A stretch of 36,299 bases of DNA, from positions 1 through 36,299 of the forward strand of contig JBICIG010000039.1 in the NCBI GenBank assembly GCA_043101605.1, in the 5' to 3' direction. Shown here one piece after another: positions 28,820-36,299 of the stretch (its first letter is position 1; every line of letters begins with the position of its first letter). The notes beneath the pieces were generated by a model. It did not search any database and was not told where the DNA came from. It worked only from the letters and a program-made list of their open reading frames with translations. This stretch comes from JBICIG01 sp043101605 (lineage in GTDB: Bacteria; Planctomycetota; Phycisphaerae; Phycisphaerales; UBA1924). The position numbers were made by a program, and so were the translations under genes.

Positions 28820-31621
28820 TTACTTTGTTGATTCGTTCTTCTTCGCGCGGTCGGGGTCGTCCCCGGCCGCGTTGTCTTTGAGCCGGCGCAGCAGATCGAA
28901 CGCTTCGAGCGGGCTGAGCGTCTCGAGCTTGAGCTCGCGGAGTTCCTCGACGACCGGGTGGGGTTCGGGCTCGGCGAACAGGGCGAGCTGGCTCGCGGGC
29001 GCGGGGCGATGGGTGTGGTTCGTGCGCGCGGGGCGTGGGGTGGCGCCCGCGGCGTCGAGGCCTTCTTCCTGGTGAACGCGGAGTGAGTCGAGGACCTGCT
29101 TCGCGCGCGCGATCACGGGGGAGGGGATGCCCGCGAGGCGCGCGACCTGGATGCCGTAGGACTGGTCGGCTCTGCCCGGGGCGATCGCGTGGAGGAAGAC
29201 GATCTCGTCGTCCCACTCGCGGACGAGAACGCGGAGCGTGCGCACGCGTTGGGGCAGACGCGTCGCGAGGTCGGTGAGTTCGTGGTAGTGGGTCGCGAAG
29301 AGGGATCGGCAGCCGATCTCGGCGAGGCGTTCGGCGATCGCCCACGCGAGGCTGAGCCCGTCGAGGGTGCTGGTGCCGCGCCCGATCTCATCGAGAATGA
29401 CGAGGCTGCGCGCGCTCGCGTGGTTGAGGATGTTCGCGGTCTCGGTCATCTCGACCATGAAGGTCGATTGTCCCTCGTGGAGCGCATCGTCGGCACCGAC
29501 GCGGGTGAAGAGGCGGTCGCAGGGGGAGAGCCGCATGGCGCGGGCGGGAACGAAGCTGCCTGCCTGGGCGAGCAGCACGAGCAGCGCGGTCTGGCGGATG
29601 TAGGTGCTCTTGCCGGCCATGTTGGGGCCGGTGATGAGGGCGAGGCCCGGGGTGGTGTGGGGGGCGGCGTGGGGGTCGGAGTCGGGATCTGAGCTGGAGT
29701 CGGCCTCGAGCGCGGTGCCTGTCTGACTGAGCGATTCCTCGGCGTGGGTCGGGCGGTCGGCGAGGATGGTGTCGTTGGGGACGAACGAATCGCCGAGGGT
29801 CTCGTCGAGCACGGGGTGACGACCGGCGATGATGACGAGCCCGGCGTCGTCGTCGATGTCCGGGCGGACCCAGCCGCGCGCGTGCGCGACATCGGCGAGC
29901 GCCGATTCGGCGTCGAGGGCGGCGACGGCTTCGGCGAGGGTGCGGATGGAGTCGGCGAACGGGAGGACGGCGGCGCAGAGCGCGTCGAAGAGCCTCTGTT
30001 CGCGGTCGATGGCTCGGGCACCCGCGCCGAGCACCTTGTCCTCGAACTCCTTGAGCTCGGGTGTGATGTACCGCTCGGCGTTCTTGAGGGTCTGTTTGCG
30101 GGTCAGGCGGTCGGGGGCGCGGCGGGCCTGGGCGGCGGGGAGTTCGATGTAGTAGCCGAAGACCTTGTTGAACCCGACCTTGAGGCTCGGGAGGTCGAAC
30201 TCGGCGATCAGGTCGGCCTGGTAGCGGGCGAGCCACTCGCCCGCGTCGCGTTGCAGGCTGCGCGCTTCGTCGAGGTCGGCGTCGATGCCGTCGCGGAAGA
30301 GCCCGCCCTCGCGGAGGTGCGCGGGGGCTTCTTCGACGCACTCGCGGGTGATGCGTGCGCCGATCGGGGCGAGGATCTCGGCGAGGTCGGCGAGTTGAGC
30401 GCGGCGGTCGGCGAAGGCGTCGGCGCCGGTCAGGTCATCGGGCAGGACCGCTGCGGCGGTGAGGGAGCGACCGAGCGCGACAAGGTCGCGGGGGGTGGCG
30501 CGGCCGAGGGCGAGGCGTCCGCCGATGCGGGCGATGTCGCGGATCTCGTCGAGGCGTTCGGCGAGGTCGGACGCGAGTCGGCGGTCCTCGACAAGGGTCG
30601 CGATCCTTGCCTGTCGCGCGCGGATCGCGTCGCTGGTGGCAAGCGGCGCGCAGAGCCATTCGCGGAGGAGGCGCTTGCCCATCGGCGTTCGGCAGGCGCT
30701 GCGTTTGGCGAGGAAGACGCCCAGCAGCGAGCCTTCGAGGCGCGAGCCGCGGATCGTCTGTTCGACTTCGAGCGCACGCAGGCTGACGGTGTCGAGTCGG
30801 CAGTGGCCCGTGTCGTCGGCGCGGGTCGGCGGGGCGAGGTGGGCGAGGGGTTCGTGGGGGCTGGATCGTCCGGGCTGGGTCTCGCGGAAGTAGCGGAGGA
30901 GGACACCGATCGCGGGGATCTCGGGGTCGTCGTCGCGGAGCCCGAAGCCGGCGAGCGTGCGCACGCGGTACTGCTCGCGGATGGCTTCGAGGGCTTCGTC
31001 GCGGCGGAAGTGCCAGCCGGGGCGCGGGGTGAGGCTGACATTGAGCGCGCGCGCGAGGCGGGTGAGTCTCGGCGGCGGGTCGCCGTGGGTTTCGACGCAG
31101 AGGAGTTCGGCGGGTCGTCGGGCCGAGAGGCGGGTTTCGAGTTCAGCGGCGTCGCAGGCGAAGATTTCGAGGGCGCCGGTGCTGGGCTCGGCGATCGCGA
31201 CGCCGACGGTCCCGGCATCGCCGGAGTCAAGGAACGCGACGGCGGCGAGGCGAACGGGGGTGGCTTCGTCGACGAGGTCGTCATCGAGGAGCGTGCCGGG
31301 CGTGAGCAGGCGGGTGACGGCTCGCTCGACGACGCCCTTGGCTTCCTTGGCGTCCTGAACCTGTTCGACGACGGCGACGCGTTAGCCGAGTTCGATCGCG
31401 CGGCGGATGTAGGTGTGCCCCTGCACGATGGGGACGCCGGCCATGGGGACGCCCTTGGTGCGCTGGGCGAGGGTGAGCCCGAGTGCGCGGCTCATCTCCT
31501 CGGCCTGGGAATCGAAGAGTTCGAAGAAGTCCCCCATCTGGAAGAAGACGATGCAGTCCGGGTGCTCCTTGCGGAACGCGTGGTACTGCTGCATCGCCGG
31601 GCTTTGGCGGGGGTCTGGCAT
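28820..31621 (-). pseudogene. mutS: DNA mismatch repair protein MutS, interrupted by an in-frame TAA
   Basis: Without the nonsense codon this would be a normal-looking 933-codon mutS. The N-terminus has the mismatch-reading Phe-x-Glu in 'MGDFFELF' (32-34). Codon 80 (31384-31382) is TAA. The same frame then continues with MutS sequence 'RVAVVEQVQDAKEAKG' and 'TRLLTPGTLLDDD', through the core to the ATPase: Walker A TGPNMAGKST (Lys671), 'VILDEIGRGTSTLDG' and 'FATHYHEL'. No frame change is needed, so a single substitution explains it, most simply TAC (Tyr) to TAA. The only later in-frame start is a GTG at 30964, which would give a 714-aa protein lacking the mismatch-binding domain. mutS itself, hflX and the aldo/keto reductase end in TAA, so TAA is not reassigned. 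Confidence 0.88.
31382..31384 (-). other. Premature ochre codon (TAA) in mutS
   Basis: The codon context on the minus strand is ATC GAA CTC GGC TAA CGC GTC GCC, at a site where MutS proteins read 'GYxVAxxEQ' or similar. It may be a real loss-of-function mutation or a one-base sequence error. Confidence 0.9.
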
Positions 31622-31630
31622 GAGGTGTCT

Positions 31631-31678
31631 GGTGGGGTGGTGGGGTGGTGGGCTCGTGGGGTGGTGGGGTCGTGAGAA
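31631..31678. repeat. Octamer tandem repeat upstream of mutS
   Basis: Six consecutive 8-bp units: GGTGGGGT, GGTGGGGT, GGTGGGCT, CGTGGGGT, GGTGGGGT and a decayed CGTGAGAA. They fill most of the 62-bp gap between the hydrolase stop (31684) and the mutS ATG (31621), beginning 10 bp before the start codon. The plus strand, which is the mutS template strand, has several G4 runs and could form a quadruplex. There is no ribosome-binding site for mutS in this gap. Confidence 0.85.
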
Positions 31679-31683
31679 GGGGA

Positions 31684-32382
31684 TCAGTCGACGGCGGGGA
31701 CGAAGGGGTTGGTTTTGCGTTCGCGGTCGATGGTGGTCGCGGGGCCGTGGCCCGGGAGGACGCGGGTGTCGGGGGGGAGGGTGTAGAGCTTGTCGCGGAT
31801 GGAGTTGGCGAGGGTGTCGAAGTCGCTGTGGGGGAAGTCGGTGCGGCCGATGGAGCCGTTGAAGAGCGCGTCGCCGACGATCGCGATGCGTGCGGGCTCG
31901 TTGATGAGCGAGATGCTCCCCGGTGAGTGACCGGGCGTGTGCGCGATGCGCCACGGCTGGCCGGCGAGCGTGAGCGTGTCGGCGTCGTTCAGGTCGCGAA
32001 CCTCGGTGTGGCGGATGGATCGGCAGACGACGGGGACGCCCATGCCGGCGCTGAGGTTGGCGTGGGGGTCGGTGAGCCACTCGCGTTCGGCGGGGTGGAT
32101 GTGGATGGGCAGGTTCGGACAGGCTTCGAGGACGGTGTCGACGCCGGCGATGTGGTCGGCGTGGGCGTGGGTGAGAATGAGTGCCTCGGGTCGGAGGGAT
32201 TGTGAGCGCACGAAGTCGATGAGTTCGGCGGGGTCGAAGCCGGCGTCGACGATCCACGCGGCGTGGGAGTCGGGTTCGTGGACGATGTAGCAGTTGGTCT
32301 GGAAGGGCCCGAGGGCAAAGGCGGCGATGCGCGGGGAGCGGTCGGTGTCGGGGCCCGGCCGATCGGTCTGGGCGTCGTGCAT
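31684..32382 (-). CDS. MBL-fold metallo-hydrolase (glyoxalase II-like)
   Basis: 232 aa. The dinuclear metal site is complete: THAHADH with His72, His74, Asp76 and His77; 'HTPGHSPGS'; 'IVGDALF'; and 'LPGHGP'. Size and the 'GPFQTNCYIV' start match the small glyoxalase II-like (YcbL type) hydrolases, which cleave thioesters or related compounds in the cytosol. GGAG lies 8 nt before the ATG. It precedes mutS on the same strand by 62 bp and is divergent from the cupin gene. Confidence 0.92.
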   Translation of the reverse strand: MHDAQTDRPGPDTDRSPRIAAFALGPFQTNCYIVHEPDSHAAWIVDAGFDPAELIDFVRSQSLRPEALILTHAHADHIAGVDTVLEACPNLPIHIHPAEREWLTDPHANLSAGMGVPVVCRSIRHTEVRDLNDADTLTLAGQPWRIAHTPGHSPGSISLINEPARIAIVGDALFNGSIGRTDFPHSDFDTLANSIRDKLYTLPPDTRVLPGHGPATTIDRERKTNPFVPAVD

Positions 32383-32442
32383 GGCTCAATCTCCCGGGGT
32401 TGGAGGGGTCTGCGCCCGCCCGGGCGGGGCAGCCGGGCAGTG

Positions 32443-32448
32443 TATCAT
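32443..32448 (+). promoter_or_regulatory. Possible -10 element for the cupin gene
   Basis: TATCAT is one base from the TATAAT consensus and is the only AT-rich hexamer in the 110-bp divergent gap. It lies 45 bp before the cupin ATG. No -35 hexamer is visible at the right distance. Confidence 0.3.
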
Positions 32449-32492
32449 CGCCCGGGGCGAAGCCGACCGAGGCGGTTCGAAGGAGGCGCGGC

Positions 32493-32861
32493 ATGGTGAT
32501 CCGCAACATCGATGAAGTCGAGATGACGCCCGTGAAGATGGAGGGTGTGTCGGGGGCGACGATGGCGGTCATGGTGGGGCGGGCGGACGCGGCGCCGAAC
32601 TTTGCGATGCGTCAGTTTCGCGTCGAGCCCGGGGGGCACACGCCGCGGCATGCGCACGATTACGAGCACGAGGTGTTCGTGATCGAAGGCGGGGGGACGG
32701 TGCTGCTGGACGGGGCCGAGCGTTCGATCCGGGCGGGGGACGCGATCCTCGTGCCGGCGAACGAGGAGCATCAGTTCAAGAGTGATCCGGAGAAGGGGTT
32801 GCGGTTCCTGTGCTTCGTGCCGATGGAGCGGGACTGCGGCGGGCCGACGCCGGGCAGTTGA
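32493..32861 (+). CDS. Cupin domain protein
   Basis: 122 aa, a single small beta-barrel. Cupin motif 1 is 'GGHTPRHAHDYEHEVFVIEGGG' in outline, with His-x-His and Glu metal ligands at about 53-62. Motif 2 is 'GDAILVPANEEHQF' with the last His ligand. An ideal AGGAGG lies 6 nt before the ATG. Such proteins bind a metal and act as small enzymes or ligand sensors; the role here is unknown. It stands alone between divergent and downstream genes. Confidence 0.9.
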   Translation: MVIRNIDEVEMTPVKMEGVSGATMAVMVGRADAAPNFAMRQFRVEPGGHTPRHAHDYEHEVFVIEGGGTVLLDGAERSIRAGDAILVPANEEHQFKSDPEKGLRFLCFVPMERDCGGPTPGS

Positions 32862-32922
32862 GCGAAGGGCGTGCAGGCGTGAAGGAGCGGCACCGGGCCG
32901 GATGGGAAGGGGTTCAAGGGTG

Positions 32923-33867
32923 ATGAGCGGATCGGGTTCTCAAGGCGTGTCGGATCGGACGCTGGCGGGTTGGTCGTTGTCGGCGGCGGCGATCGGCGCG
33001 ATTGGGCTGATCGCGTGGGGCGTGTGGGAGCAGGACCTCGGGCTCGTCGCGTTCGGGATGCTGGGGCTGATCGCGGTGGGGGCGGCGGCGCCGGTGGCGC
33101 TCAAGGGCGGCTCGGGCGGGGGGGGCGACGGGCTCGCGCTGCGGGAGCTTGCCGACGCGGTGCGGCATCTGCAGGAAGAGCAGGCGCTGTCGGACGATGC
33201 GCGGCGGGTGCTCAATCGTCGGCGGGAGCGGGAGCTGTTGTGTCAGGCGATCGAGGAGGACATCGCGGCCGAGGACTGGGACGCGGCGCTGGTGCTGGTG
33301 CGTGAGTTGGCCGAGAGCTTCGGGTATCGGGCGGATGCCGAGGAGTTTCGGACGCGGATCGATTCGGCGCGGTACGAGACGCTGGAGCGGCGGGTGGGGG
33401 CGGCGGTGCGTGGTCTGGACCGTGTGATCGCCGAGCAACGGTGGGAGGCGGCCGACGCGGAGGCGGCGCGGATCGCGCGCTTGTACCCGGATTCGCCGCG
33501 CGTCGATGGGCTGCGTCACCGGGTGGAGGAAGCTCGGCTGGCGTACAAGCACGACCTCGAGCGGCGCTTTCTGCAAGCGGCGCAGGGTGAGCGGATCGAC
33601 GAGGCGATGGAGCTTCTCAAGGAGCTGGATGCGTACCTGACCGAGCAGGAGGGGGCTCGGTTTCAGGAGCTGGCGCGCGGCGTGATCGGCAAGGCGCGGG
33701 AGAATCTCGGGGCGCAGTTCAAGCTCGCGGTGCACGATCGGCGGTGGCGTCACGCGGCGCAGTTGGGCGAGCGGATTATCGATGAGTTTCCCAATTCGCG
33801 GATGGCCGAGGAAGTGCGCGGGCTCATCGACGGGATCCGGAGCAAGTCGGCGGCGATGTCGGGGTGA
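32923..33867 (+). CDS. Membrane-anchored helical-repeat protein of unknown function
   Basis: 314 aa. Two hydrophobic segments near the N-terminus (LSAAAIGAIGLIAWGVW, and LVAFGMLGLIAVGAAAPVAL) are followed by a Gly-rich linker and about 240 residues of charged helices with TPR-like periodicity ('WDAALVLVRELAESFGY', 'WEAADAEAARIARLYPDSP', 'WRHAAQLGERIIDEFPNS'). The repeat pattern of Trp/Ala helices followed by 'P-S/N' resembles tetratricopeptide units, so a scaffold role is likely. The ribosome-binding site is weak. I do not recognise the family. Confidence 0.72.
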   Translation: MSGSGSQGVSDRTLAGWSLSAAAIGAIGLIAWGVWEQDLGLVAFGMLGLIAVGAAAPVALKGGSGGGGDGLALRELADAVRHLQEEQALSDDARRVLNRRRERELLCQAIEEDIAAEDWDAALVLVRELAESFGYRADAEEFRTRIDSARYETLERRVGAAVRGLDRVIAEQRWEAADAEAARIARLYPDSPRVDGLRHRVEEARLAYKHDLERRFLQAAQGERIDEAMELLKELDAYLTEQEGARFQELARGVIGKARENLGAQFKLAVHDRRWRHAAQLGERIIDEFPNSRMAEEVRGLIDGIRSKSAAMSG

Positions 33868-33882
33868 GCGGGCGCGGCGGTT

Positions 33883-34014
33883 GGACCTCGGCACCGGGCA
33901 GAGATTCACCACACCGCGAGCACGGAGTGTTTCTGGTGGGGCGCGGTGGGCGCGGGTTCGTGGCCTTCGCTTCGCTCAGACCACGGCACCGGGTGTGGAC
34001 CACGGCACCGGGCA
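33883..34014. repeat. Three degenerate direct repeats in an intergenic gap
   Basis: Copies of roughly GGACCACGGCACCGGGCA occur at 33883-33900 (one mismatch), 33979-33995 and 33997-34014. They fall within the 184-bp non-coding gap between the helical-repeat gene and lspA. A stretch 'gagattcaccac' at 33902-33913 resembles common intergenic repeat debris in planctomycetes. No function can be assigned. Confidence 0.55.
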
Positions 34015-34051
34015 TTGTTTGCGGCATCGGGGTGGAGGCGCGGGCCTGGAA

Positions 34052-34843
34052 TCAGGCGTCTGCGTTGGCTTCGGGAGTCTGGGGTTCTTCGGTTTCGGGT
34101 TTGCGCCAGCTGTAGACGAGCAGGCCGAGGATCGCGACGATGAGGATCGCGTCGGCGATGTTGGAGACATAAGGCCAGAGTGGTCGGCCGCCCGAGAACG
34201 GCATGGTGGCGTGGGGGAGCGGGTGAAGGAAGTCGCGGACGCAGGCGTAGACGACGCGGTCGTAGAGGTTGCCGATCCCGCCGCCGATGAGCATGCCGGC
34301 GCAGGCGTGGGCGAACCAGTCGCGCGGGCGGGTCCAGGATGCGAAAAGCCAGGTGACGAAGGCGACGGCGACGAGGGTGAAGCCGACGAAGAACCAGCGC
34401 GCGCCGGCGCCGATGCCGAAGACGGCCCCCGGGTTGAGCACGAGGGTGAGTTCGAGCACCTGGGGGATGACGACGACGGGCTGGTGCTGGGGGATCAGGT
34501 CGCTCCAGCCGGGTTGGGATTGCAGCCGGGCGAGGTCGAGGCGGAGTTCGTCGATGCGCCGCTCGATGGTGGCGTCGGCGGTCGGGCCGGCCGGGGCGGA
34601 GTGCTCGAGCGACGCGAGGTCCTCGGCAACGCGGGCGAGGGCGCGGTCGCGGGCGAAGGCGTCGAGGACGCGTTCACGCTCGACGATGACGGGATCGGGC
34701 GCGATCGTCGCGAACGCAGTCTGCTTGGAGATCAGGTCGAGCGCGAGGGCGGCGGTGATCGAGACGAGGAAGACGATCCACGCGCGGCGGGAGCGCCAGG
34801 TGCGCGGAGCGGGCGGCTGACCTGGGAGCGGGTGGGCGGTCAT
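34052..34843 (-). CDS. lspA: Lipoprotein signal peptidase (signal peptidase II) with long insertion
   Basis: 263 aa, against about 160-170 for typical LspA. The enzyme removes signal peptides from prolipoproteins in the cytoplasmic membrane. Four hydrophobic segments are seen. Conserved motifs: 'LNPGAVFGIG' at 136-145, 'GGGIGNLYDRV' at 187-197, and the catalytic pair Asp204 (CVRDF) and Asp231 (SNIADAIL). Between the first membrane segment (22-40) and the NPG motif lie about 95 residues, including a charged helical stretch (about 52-110), much longer than the normal periplasmic cradle. The ATG overlaps the stop of the DksA-like gene as ATGA. Confidence 0.93.
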   Translation of the reverse strand: MTAHPLPGQPPAPRTWRSRRAWIVFLVSITAALALDLISKQTAFATIAPDPVIVERERVLDAFARDRALARVAEDLASLEHSAPAGPTADATIERRIDELRLDLARLQSQPGWSDLIPQHQPVVVIPQVLELTLVLNPGAVFGIGAGARWFFVGFTLVAVAFVTWLFASWTRPRDWFAHACAGMLIGGGIGNLYDRVVYACVRDFLHPLPHATMPFSGGRPLWPYVSNIADAILIVAILGLLVYSWRKPETEEPQTPEANADA

Positions 34844-35913
34844 TCGCGCGGCGCGTGGCGCTCGAGCTGGCGCGCGGCGGCGATGGAGTACCGGGCCCAC
34901 GGGAGTTCCTCGAGACGCTCGGGGCTGATGGGCTCCGCGGTGAGCAGGCAGAGCCCATAGGTCTTGTTCTCGATGCGGTCGAGGGCGTCGTCGATCTCGC
35001 GGATCAGCTTGCGCTCGGCGGCGGCGAGATCGAGCGAGAGCGACTGGTCGGCGGCGTCGGAGCCCTGGTCGGCCATGTGCTGGGAGACATGGCTGAGCGA
35101 GCCGGAGTTGCCGCGGAGTGCTTCGGATTCGAGCCCGGACACGCCGCCGATGAGCTCGCGCTTCTTCTCGAGCAGGATGCGTCGGTACTTGTCGAGCTGG
35201 CGAGCGTTAAAGGGCGACTTGCGCGTGCCCGCGTCGGCGGCGGCCTCGGCGGGGGCGACGGGGCCGGCGGCCTTGGGGCCCGAGGGGATCAGCGGCTTGC
35301 GCCGGCTGAGCGAGGAGAGGCTCGAGGAACCGGCCGACGACATCATCGCGGTCGAGGGCTTGGGGCGCTCCGAGCGGGGACGCTTCTTGGAGACGATCGT
35401 GATGCCCTTGCGGTTGGTCTTGGAATCGGCGGCGGCCTTGTCGGCGGATTTCTTGGAGGTCTTGGACTCGGCGGGCTTGGTTGGCTTGTCGGCGGCGGGC
35501 TTCTTCGACGCGGGCTTTGCGTTCGAGGCCTTCGACGCCGACTTGGCGGCGTTCTTGGCGGGCTTCTTGCCCGCGGACTTGTTCGATGCCGACGGCTTGC
35601 TGGTCGACTTGGTGGCGGTGGTCTTCTTGGTCGACTTCTTTGCCGAGGGCTTCTTCGATGCCGACGACTTGCCGGTGGTCGACTTCTTCGAGGTCGTCTT
35701 CTTGGCCGCGGTCTTCTTGGTCGCGGTTTTCTTGGTCGTCGACTTCTTGGCGGTCGTCTTCTTGGTCGGGGACGACTTGGGCGTCGACTTGCGCGTGGTT
35801 CGCTTCTTTGAGGTCTTGGAGGCGACCTTGCGAGCCGACGACTTGCCGGACGACGAGCCCGAGGCGGATCGCGCCTTGGAAGCTGCACCGGCTTTGGACG
35901 CCTTCTTGGCCAT
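34840..35913 (-). CDS. DksA/TraR-like protein with histone H1-like Lys/Ala/Thr/Ser-rich N-terminal tail
   Basis: 357 aa. The first 175 residues are an extremely basic low-complexity tail of KKTT, KKST, KKTA and KKPS units, like histone H1 or bacterial Hc1/AlgP tails, and should bind DNA without sequence preference. A linker follows, and from about 235 a DksA/TraR domain: a coiled coil 'DKYRRILLEKKREL', a tip-like 'DQGSDAADQS', then 'ALDRIENKTYGLC' and 'AEPISPERLEELPWARYS'. The zinc-finger cysteines are mostly lost; the four positions read Cys, Thr, Ser, Ala. The domain normally binds the RNA polymerase secondary channel. It overlaps lspA by 4 nt and follows accA on the same strand. Confidence 0.85.
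   Translation of the reverse strand: MAKKASKAGAASKARSASGSSSGKSSARKVASKTSKKRTTRKSTPKSSPTKKTTAKKSTTKKTATKKTAAKKTTSKKSTTGKSSASKKPSAKKSTKKTTATKSTSKPSASNKSAGKKPAKNAAKSASKASNAKPASKKPAADKPTKPAESKTSKKSADKAAADSKTNRKGITIVSKKRPRSERPKPSTAMMSSAGSSSLSSLSRRKPLIPSGPKAAGPVAPAEAAADAGTRKSPFNARQLDKYRRILLEKKRELIGGVSGLESEALRGNSGSLSHVSQHMADQGSDAADQSLSLDLAAAERKLIREIDDALDRIENKTYGLCLLTAEPISPERLEELPWARYSIAAARQLERHAPRE
35540..35880. repeat. Low-complexity coding repeat (Lys-rich tail)
   Basis: Imperfect short repeats such as 'ttcttggtcgacttctt' and 'gtcttcttggtcg' recur many times. They encode the KKTT/KKST/KKTA units of the DksA-like protein. Such DNA expands and contracts easily, so the exact repeat count may vary between strains. 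Confidence 0.7.
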
Positions 35914-36060
35914 GATTGTGCACCGAACGGGGACCGTTCAGAGCGGCCGAGACCATCGGCCGGACCCCTACGAAGCCGCCAACAGTAGGGAAACCGGGCA
36001 ATCCGGTCAAATCGGGGGCCGGCGGGCGGGTGGTCGTCGGGGCGTGGGGAGAGGCCGGGC

Positions 36061-36219
36061 TCAGCGGGCGGCCGAGGGATCCCGCGGCGGCGCGGTTTGG
36101 GCTTGGGCGTCGGCGGGGGCCGGGGAGGGCGGGAGCTCTTCGAACTGGCCCATGCGGCGGAAGCGGTCGTACCGCTGATCGACGAGCACCTCGGGGTCGA
36201 TCTCGCCCAGATCGTTGAG
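36061..36219 (-). CDS. accA: Acetyl-CoA carboxylase carboxyltransferase subunit alpha, C-terminal end only
   Basis: The visible 52 codons read LNDLGEIDPEVLVDQRYD, then 'RFRRMGQFEELP', and end after a Pro/Ala-rich tail at TGA (36063-36061). The 'L..L..l....L...RY..fr.mG' pattern is the conserved C-terminus of AccA, which transfers carboxyl from biotin to acetyl-CoA in fatty-acid synthesis. Upstream of 36219 the sequence is an inverted copy of this same stretch, so the rest of the gene is not reliably present. The tail is about 25 residues longer than in E. coli. It is probably the upstream neighbour of the DksA-like gene. Confidence 0.75.
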   Translation of the reverse strand, partial: LNDLGEIDPEVLVDQRYDRFRRMGQFEELPPSPAPADAQAQTAPPRDPSAAR

Positions 36220-36299
36220 CTGGGCGAGATCGACCCCGAGGTGCTCGTCGATCAGCGGTACGACCGCTTCCGCCGCATGGGCCAGTTCGAAGAGCTCCC
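36131..36299. repeat. Perfect 80-bp inverted repeat at the window end
   Basis: Arms 36131-36210 and 36220-36299 are exact reverse complements over all 80 positions, around a 9-bp spacer (ATCGTTGAG). The arm contains the end of accA, so the second arm repeats accA coding sequence in the opposite direction. It runs exactly to the last base. Confidence 0.97.

Noticed and set aside
31382..31384. TAA as a reassigned sense codon
   Set aside because: hflX, the aldo/keto reductase and mutS itself end in TAA at natural protein ends.
29744..31675. A 643-codon open frame on the plus strand
   Set aside because: It is antisense to mutS and has the Gly/Glu/Asp-rich composition of a shadow frame.
36220..36299. 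A second accA fragment on the plus strand
   Set aside because: It is the mirrored arm of the terminal palindrome, most likely an assembly fold-back.

Overview
The window is a 36.3 kb piece of very GC-rich chromosomal DNA. It most likely comes from a planctomycete of the Phycisphaerae/Phycisphaerales type. Evidence: three exported proteins end in a PEP-CTERM-like tail (x-LALLGLGGLAA-x-RRRR), a Ser/Thr kinase carries WD40-like repeats, an ECF-like sigma factor is of the planctomycete kind, and most genes are housekeeping. Both ends cut through genes, and the right end is a perfect 80-bp fold-back, so the window looks like a whole assembly contig.

Left part (1-13.7 kb): a truncated GNAT acetyltransferase; a ThiF/MoeB-type E1-like enzyme followed by a DinB-family protein; then a tight minus-strand operon addB-addA-hisN (AddAB-type helicase/nuclease subunits plus a histidinol-phosphatase of the inositol monophosphatase family) whose genes overlap by 4 nt with GTG and TTG starts. 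A divergent membrane Ser/Thr kinase with WD40 repeats faces a two-gene operon of an ECF-like sigma factor and an unknown 153-aa protein. A small 75-aa protein follows.

Middle (13.7-22.7 kb): a secreted M14 zinc carboxypeptidase; the ribosome-associated GTPase HflX; a divergent S41 (CtpA-like) protease followed 2 nt later by tsaD; a secreted HExxH metallopeptidase; and a GGQ-containing release-factor-like protein. Just downstream lies a perfect 16-bp palindrome matching the ParB-binding parS consensus.

Right part (22.8-36.3 kb): three consecutive minus-strand PEP-CTERM-like exported proteins, two of them with long leaders sharing a GAAA-capped hairpin; an aldo/keto reductase; a lower-GC two-TM zinc-ribbon protein; a secreted TPR protein; mutS interrupted by an in-frame TAA at codon 80 and preceded by an octamer tandem repeat; an MBL-fold hydrolase; a cupin; a membrane-anchored helical protein; and the run accA (C-terminus) - DksA-like protein with a histone H1-like tail - lspA.

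I see no CRISPR array, transposon, prophage, rRNA or tRNA. No clearly new multi-gene system is evident. The strongest items for a second look are the mutS nonsense codon with its upstream repeat, the parS site, the H1-tail/DksA fusion, the shared exported-protein leader and the terminal palindrome.
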